DNA of 17,072 nt from Candidatus Omnitrophota bacterium (GTDB lineage Bacteria > Omnitrophota > Koll11 > Pluralincolimonadales > Pluralincolimonadaceae), in NCBI GenBank assembly GCA_022709465.1, contig JAKLIT010000013.1, positions 1 through 17,072 on the forward strand. The letters are read 5' to 3'. The notes beneath the pieces are model-generated. The model was not told the DNA's origin and ran no database searches. It worked only from the letters and a program-made list of their open reading frames with translations. The translations under genes were made by a program, and so were the position numbers. Below, piece after piece: positions 12,985-17,072 of this stretch; the stretch's first letter is position 1, and each line of letters begins with the position of its first letter.

Positions 12985-14540
12985 CCGGCACCTCCCTGCT
13001 TCTTCTTCCACGCATTCCGCACCAGGATCACGATAACCGCTACTATCCCGAGAAGCATCAGCCTGGTGCCAAGGATATACGGCTTGTCGGCGTCAGGCAC
13101 ATTTTCCATCATTATCCTGCCCCTACCGCTCTCCGACAGTATATACGAACCCATGATGACAAGCAGGAACAGCGGCGTAACGTAGCGCATTATAAATTTA
13201 TACACCCCGGGGATCCTCAGCTCCGCCCCATGGTGCATCTCCTCCCACGCCCTGTCCATCCCGAATACCCACGTGTACAATATCGTCTCTATCGTTGCGA
13301 AGAGCACAAGACAGAAGGTCCCTCCCCAGAAGTCCATCTCATCGACCACGCCCTTGCCGAGGAAGAAAATCGCGGGCTGGCAAAGCACAAAGAACACGAT
13401 CGTCAGGATCCCGAGAGCTTTCTTCCTGCTAAGGCTGAACTCGTCCTCCAGGAAGGCGACCGCGGGCTGCGCAAGGGAGACCGATGATGTGACCCCTGCC
13501 AGGAACAGCATCATGAACCAGAGGAAACCGAAGACGGCCGTCAACGGTATCTTGCTGAATATTGCGGGCATCGTAACGAAACCCAGGTTGAATGAACCGC
13601 TCTTGGCGACTTCCTGCGCGCCTGCCGGCCCGAAGAAGACGAATGCCGCCGTTATCACAATACTTCCACCGAGTATGACCTCGGCGAATTCGTTCATGCC
13701 CGCTGCCGTAAGCCCGGATAATGCCACATCGTCCGTCTTCTTTAGATAGCTCGCGTAGGTCAGGATCACCCCTATACCTACGCTCAGCGTGAAAAATACC
13801 TGCCCTGCCGCGGCCAGCCAGACCTTCGGCTCCTTAAGCATCGCGAAGTCGGGGTTCCAGAGGAAGCCGAGCCCGTTTAACGCATTCCAATCGGGTTTAA
13901 GGATATCCGGCGTCCCGAGCATAAGCACGCGCGCGGCTATAAGGATGCCGAATATCACGAGTGCGGGCATGGCTATATTGCAGAGCCTCTCTATGCCGCC
14001 CCTTATCCCGTGATAGAGCACGAAGATATTCAGCGCGAATGTTATCAGGAAGAATACATAAGCCGTCTGGAGGGAATTGAAATACTGGTTCGTTTCGAGG
14101 CCCTGGAACGCCGAAAGGAACGACTGCAGCTGCGCCTGAGTCGTCGCGCCGGCATATTTGCCGGTAAGCGAGAAGAAGCTGTATGCCAGGGTCCATGATT
14201 CGATATATGTATAATATATCAGTATGACGAGCGGCCCGAATATGCCGATGACCCCGAAATATTTGATAAAGCGGTTCTTCCGCCTGAGCGAATGGAATAT
14301 GCCGGGAGCGGTGCCATGGCCGAACCCGCCGCCGTACCGCCCGAGTGACCATTCTATCCACATTAAAGGGATGCCGAGAAGCAGCAACGCGACGAAGTAC
14401 GGAATCATGAACGCGCCGCCGCCGTTCTGAGCCGCCTGGACGGGGAACCTCATGAAATTACCGAGGCCCACCGCCGAGCCGGCGACGGCCATTATGATCC
14501 CGAGTTTCGTGCCCCATGACTGCCTGGATATCTGCGCCAA
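12981..14540 (-). CDS. Sodium-dependent NSS/SNF-family amino-acid symporter (MetP-like)
   Basis: The 519-residue protein has about twelve membrane spans and opens with the neurotransmitter:sodium symporter signature GSAVGLGNFMRFPVQAAQNG (21-40) and GGAFMIPYF, which form the sodium and substrate sites in spans 1 and 2. Other family hallmarks are VFFTLSVGIGVILTYASY (span 6) and the LAGVTSSVS segment (span 8). The family normally has GNFWRFP or GNIWRFP; here the Trp is Met. The start is TTG at 14540, 14 bases after a GAGG; the first later ATG (Met17) would cut into span 1. The gene begins at the base after the truA stop. A coupled 35-residue MetS-like gene follows, which points to methionine/alanine-type uptake, but the substrate is inferred. 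Confidence 0.9.
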   Translation of the reverse strand: MAQISRQSWGTKLGIIMAVAGSAVGLGNFMRFPVQAAQNGGGAFMIPYFVALLLLGIPLMWIEWSLGRYGGGFGHGTAPGIFHSLRRKNRFIKYFGVIGIFGPLVILIYYTYIESWTLAYSFFSLTGKYAGATTQAQLQSFLSAFQGLETNQYFNSLQTAYVFFLITFALNIFVLYHGIRGGIERLCNIAMPALVIFGILIAARVLMLGTPDILKPDWNALNGLGFLWNPDFAMLKEPKVWLAAAGQVFFTLSVGIGVILTYASYLKKTDDVALSGLTAAGMNEFAEVILGGSIVITAAFVFFGPAGAQEVAKSGSFNLGFVTMPAIFSKIPLTAVFGFLWFMMLFLAGVTSSVSLAQPAVAFLEDEFSLSRKKALGILTIVFFVLCQPAIFFLGKGVVDEMDFWGGTFCLVLFATIETILYTWVFGMDRAWEEMHHGAELRIPGVYKFIMRYVTPLFLLVIMGSYILSESGRGRIMMENVPDADKPYILGTRLMLLGIVAVIVILVRNAWKKKQGGAG

Positions 14541-15275
14541 CTAGTATTTTACCTCTATAAGACACAACCCTCTTGAAGGCGCCGTCTCTCCTGCCGCCTT
14601 CCTGTCCCTTGCCTTAAGTATGCCTCGCATGCTTCCCGCGGGGATCCTGCCGCGACCGATATCTATGAGTGTCCCCGCTATGTTCCTGACCATATTATAA
14701 AGGAATCCGTCGGCCTCGATGTCCATTATTATCTTCTCTCCGCTCCTTTTAAGGCGGAGTTTCTTTATCGTGCGCACCGATGAGCGCTCTATCTTGTCTG
14801 CCGCCTGGAAGGACTTGAAATCATGCTTTCCGAGCAGGGCTTTCGACTCCCTCTTCATCAGCGCGAGGTTGAACTTGTATGGGATATAGGCGGTCAGGTT
14901 CCTCTCTATCGCCGAGGGGGAATTGCCCGTCACTATGGTGTACCTGTAGGTCTTAGACTTCGCGTCGAACCTTGCGTGGAACCCGGGCGGGGCCTCCTTG
15001 GCCTGCTTTATGACGATATCTTTCGGAAGCACGCCGTTGAGCGCCCTTTGCAGCTTATGGACAGGTATGCATGAAGGTGTCTTGAAGTTCGCAAAATGCG
15101 AGATCGCGTGGACCCCTGCGTCGGTCCTGCCGCAAGAGATAAGCCGCGCTTTACGGCCTGTTATCCGTTCAAGCGCGGCTTCTATAGTGTCCTGGATACT
15201 TCGGGCGTTCTTCTGCGACTGCCAGCCGGAGTATCCGGTGCCTTCGTATTCTATTTTGAGCAGGATATTACGCAT
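14541..15275 (-). CDS. truA: tRNA pseudouridine(38-40) synthase
   Basis: TruA isomerises uridines 38-40 in the anticodon arm of many tRNAs. From the chosen ATG the product has 244 residues. MRNILLKIEYEGTGYSGWQ is the classic family start, and CGRTDAGVHA (48-57) has the catalytic Asp52. The segments GFHARFDAKSKTYRY, FLYNMVRNIAGTLIDIGRG and APSRGLCLIEVKY follow in family order. The frame stays open for 22 further codons upstream, but those lie inside asd, so the ATG at 15275 is preferred. It overlaps the end of asd by 25 bases and has no clear ribosome site, so translation probably depends on ribosomes arriving from asd. Identification is firm. Confidence 0.95.
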   Translation of the reverse strand: MRNILLKIEYEGTGYSGWQSQKNARSIQDTIEAALERITGRKARLISCGRTDAGVHAISHFANFKTPSCIPVHKLQRALNGVLPKDIVIKQAKEAPPGFHARFDAKSKTYRYTIVTGNSPSAIERNLTAYIPYKFNLALMKRESKALLGKHDFKSFQAADKIERSSVRTIKKLRLKRSGEKIIMDIEADGFLYNMVRNIAGTLIDIGRGRIPAGSMRGILKARDRKAAGETAPSRGLCLIEVKY

Positions 15276-16282
15276 TCGGCTATTTGTACCGCGTTGGTTG
15301 CCGCACCCTTGCGCAGGTTGTCGGCGACGACCCACAGCCACAGGCCGTTCTTTACGGAACAGTCGCGGCGTATGCGTCCGACAAATGTCTCATCCCTGCC
15401 CTCGGAATCCTTGGGCATCGGATAGAGGCCCTTCTTTGCGTCGTCTATTACCACTATGCCCGGCGACTTTGCGAGAAGCTTCCTGACGCTGTCTGGGCTT
15501 ATGCGCTTGGCTGTCTCTATATACACGGACTCCGAGTGGCCGGTCCTGACCGGTACCCTTACGGTAGTCGCTGACACCTTTATATCGTCATCGTGCATTA
15601 TCTTGTGTGTCTCTTTCACGAGCTTCCATTCCTCGCTCGTATAATCGCATTCCGCGAAACCGCCGATCTGGGGGAAGACGTTATACGCGAGCTGCTGCGG
15701 CATGGACCTCTCCACATCCACGTGGACGTTCCCGTATCCGCCTGCCGCTATAGCGGCATTCTCGGCCTTGAGCTGCTCGACCGCGCTCTTTCCGGCCCCC
15801 GATGACGCCTGCAGGGTAGTGACGATTATCCTCTTCAGCCCCGCCTTCTTGTGTATCGGCTCGAGCGCGACGACCATCTGTATGGTAGAACAGTTCGGGT
15901 TCGCGATTATGCCCTTATGCTTCTTTACGTCCTTTCCGTTGACTTCCGGGACGACGAGCGGGACCTTCGGGTCCATGCGGAAATCGGCGCCGTTATCTAT
16001 GACCACGCAACCCCTCTTTACCGCCTCCTTAGCATAGGTGACCGCCGCGCCCTTCTCGCCCTCGGTGCCCGCGAAAAGCGCTATGTCCATGCCGTCAAAA
16101 CCCTCGGGCGATATCGCCTGCACGGATTACCTCTGCCCGTCGACATCTATCTCCCTCGCGCTGCGCGCAAGCACGCGCAATTCGGCAACAGGGAAGTTCC
16201 GCTGGCGCAGCACACGAAGCATCTCTATCCCTACGACACCTACTCCTACAACTACGACATTATATCTGTTCTTCCTTTTCAT
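15251..16282 (-). CDS. asd: Aspartate-semialdehyde dehydrogenase, interrupted by an in-frame TAA at codon 52
   Basis: Asd reduces aspartyl phosphate to aspartate semialdehyde, feeding lysine/diaminopimelate, threonine and methionine. Read as one frame from ATG 16282 it has 343 residues, the family length: an N-terminal Rossmann start (VVVVGVGVVGIEMLRVLRQR), then VIDNGADFRMD, NPNCSTIQMV with the catalytic Cys at about residue 131, and RVPVRTGHSE with the active-site basic residues. Codon 52 is TAA (16129-16127), between ...VDGQR and SVQAISPEGF, where homologues are continuous and a Tyr would fit. Two codons after it is GTG 16123, 6 bases behind AGAGG, so a 290-residue C-terminal part could be made by reinitiation. 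The glycine loop is one residue shorter than the common GATGAVG. It sits between leuB and truA. Nonsense mutation, assembly error and a real split gene are all possible. Confidence 0.85.
16127..16129 (-). other. Premature in-frame stop (TAA) in asd
   Basis: The codons before and after the TAA are in the same frame and both translate to Asd-like sequence. The stop follows codon 51; one base change from TAC or TAT would produce it. All other genes here end with TAA, TAG or TGA as true stops, so recoding by a changed genetic code is unlikely. Confidence 0.9.
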
Positions 16283-16290
16283 CTCTCTCC

Positions 16291-17072
16291 CTATAGATTT
16301 TCCACGACCAGGTCGCCGACCTGGCTTGTCGAATAACCCATCTTCCCGGCCGCCAACGACTTCAGTTTCGTGTTAACGACCTTTATGACCGCATCCTCTA
16401 TCGCCTTGCCCGCTTTATCCTCCCCGAGCGTCTCGAGCATCATGCCGCCCGCACAAATGGCCGCAAGCGGATTGATGATGTTCTGCCCGGTATATTTCGG
16501 CGCGGACCCGCCTATCGGCTCGAACATCGATACGCCTTTCGGGTTGATGTTCCCGCCCGCCGCTATGCCCATGCCGCCCTGTATCATCGCTCCGAGGTCC
16601 GTTATGATATCGCCGAATATGTTGTCGGTAACGATAACGTCGAACCATTCGGGGTTCTTTACGAACCACATCGTAGTCGCATCTACGTGGGCATAATCCG
16701 TCTTGACGTCCGGATACTCCTTCGCGACCTCGTTGAATGTCCTCTGCCAGAGGTCCCACGCGTATGTCAGAACGTTCGTCTTGCCGCAGAGCGTGAGTTT
16801 CTTGCGCTTGTTGCGCTTCTTGCAGTAATCGAACGCGTAGCGCACGCAGCGCTCTACGCCCTTGCGCGTGTTGTACGATATCTGGATCGCGACTTCGTCA
16901 TTCGTTCCCTTCTTCTGGAACTCACCCATCCCTTTGTAGATGCCTTCAGAGTTCTCACGCACCACGACGAAATCTATGTCTTCCGGCTTCTTGTCCTTGA
17001 GCGGGCAATAGGCGGAATTGTAAAGTTTGACCGGCCTCAGGTTAATATACTGGTCCAGCGCGAAACGCAGTT
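16291..17072 (-). CDS. leuB: 3-isopropylmalate dehydrogenase, C-terminal part (cut by window edge)
   Basis: LeuB oxidises and decarboxylates 3-isopropylmalate in leucine synthesis, using NAD. About 260 codons are present; the start lies beyond the right edge. Visible are [29 protein letters not shown] (with the active-site Tyr), CGKTNVL with the catalytic Lys, [20 protein letters not shown] with metal-binding aspartates, and [19 protein letters not shown]. The last is the cofactor loop, and the whole is the isopropylmalate/isocitrate/tartrate dehydrogenase fold. Isopropylmalate is the preferred substrate because of the next gene: leuB followed by asd is a common arrangement. A tartrate- or malate-type dehydrogenase cannot be fully excluded. 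It ends with TAG, 8 bases before the asd ATG, with a GGGAGAG ribosome site between. Confidence 0.88.
   Translation of the reverse strand, partial: LRFALDQYINLRPVKLYNSAYCPLKDKKPEDIDFVVVRENSEGIYKGMGEFQKKGTNDEVAIQISYNTRKGVERCVRYAFDYCKKRNKRKKLTLCGKTNVLTYAWDLWQRTFNEVAKEYPDVKTDYAHVDATTMWFVKNPEWFDVIVTDNIFGDIITDLGAMIQGGMGIAAGGNINPKGVSMFEPIGGSAPKYTGQNIINPLAAICAGGMMLETLGEDKAGKAIEDAVIKVVNTKLKSLAAGKMGYSTSQVGDLVVENL

Noticed and set aside
15276..15341. A 22-codon N-terminal extension of truA
   Set aside because: The extension lies inside asd in another frame and does not look like TruA. MRNILLKIEYEG is the usual family start.
16127..16129. Recoding of TAA in asd (alternative code or special amino acid)
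   Set aside because: TAA ends argD, rpsI, rplM, exbB and other genes here at family-expected positions. Selenocysteine and pyrrolysine use TGA and TAG.
1..17072. CRISPR arrays, insertion sequences, tRNA or rRNA genes
   Set aside because: No spaced repeat array, transposase-like frame, terminal inverted repeat, or tRNA cloverleaf was found in the few short gaps. The only long repeat is the exbD one.

Overview
This window comes from a Gram-negative (two-membrane) bacterium. All recognised genes lie on the minus strand, packed head to tail with 1-25 base overlaps or very short gaps. The phylum is not proven. The gene style (frequent TTG/GTG starts, secreted TPR proteins beside an ExbB/ExbD motor, and an Asd with an unusual N-terminus) would fit an uncultured lineage such as Candidatus Omnitrophota; that is inference. 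All three stop codons end genes here, so the code is the standard one.

In the direction of transcription (high to low coordinates) there are four blocks. (1) 17072-12877: the end of leuB, asd, truA, an NSS-family sodium/amino-acid symporter and a 35-codon MetS-like small subunit, closed by a terminator at 12827-12847. The asd reading frame carries an in-frame TAA at codon 52. (2) 12786-6762: a six-gene envelope cluster made of an 818-residue secreted TPR protein, a 279-residue secreted TPR protein, ExbB/TolQ, two ExbD/TolR paralogues, and a membrane-anchored DUF4159 protein with a TonB/TolA-like N-terminus. It starts at its own promoter (12794-12822) that leaves almost no 5' leader. (3) 6685-5860: rplM and rpsI, behind a perfect-hexamer promoter and followed by a strong terminator. 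(4) 5747-1: argC-argJ-argB-argD-argF-argG, a nearly complete arginine operon whose promoter is built into the rpsI terminator.

The arginine genes encode the cyclic acetyl route from N-acetylglutamate to argininosuccinate: ArgB, ArgC, ArgD and ArgJ make ornithine, then ArgF and ArgG act. ArgB has the end-motifs of arginine-inhibited enzymes. A possible 11-residue peptide with four AGA arginine codons overlaps the argC start out of frame. leuB and asd belong to leucine and to aspartate-family synthesis.

The most interesting part is block 2. It has the logic of a Tol-Pal/TonB system (proton channel, two TolR-type subunits, periplasmic TPR partners), but the place of TonB/TolA is taken by a single-span anchor joined to a DUF4159 domain. 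No TolB, Pal or TonB C-terminal domain is visible in the window. I saw no rRNA, tRNA, CRISPR array, insertion sequence or integrase.
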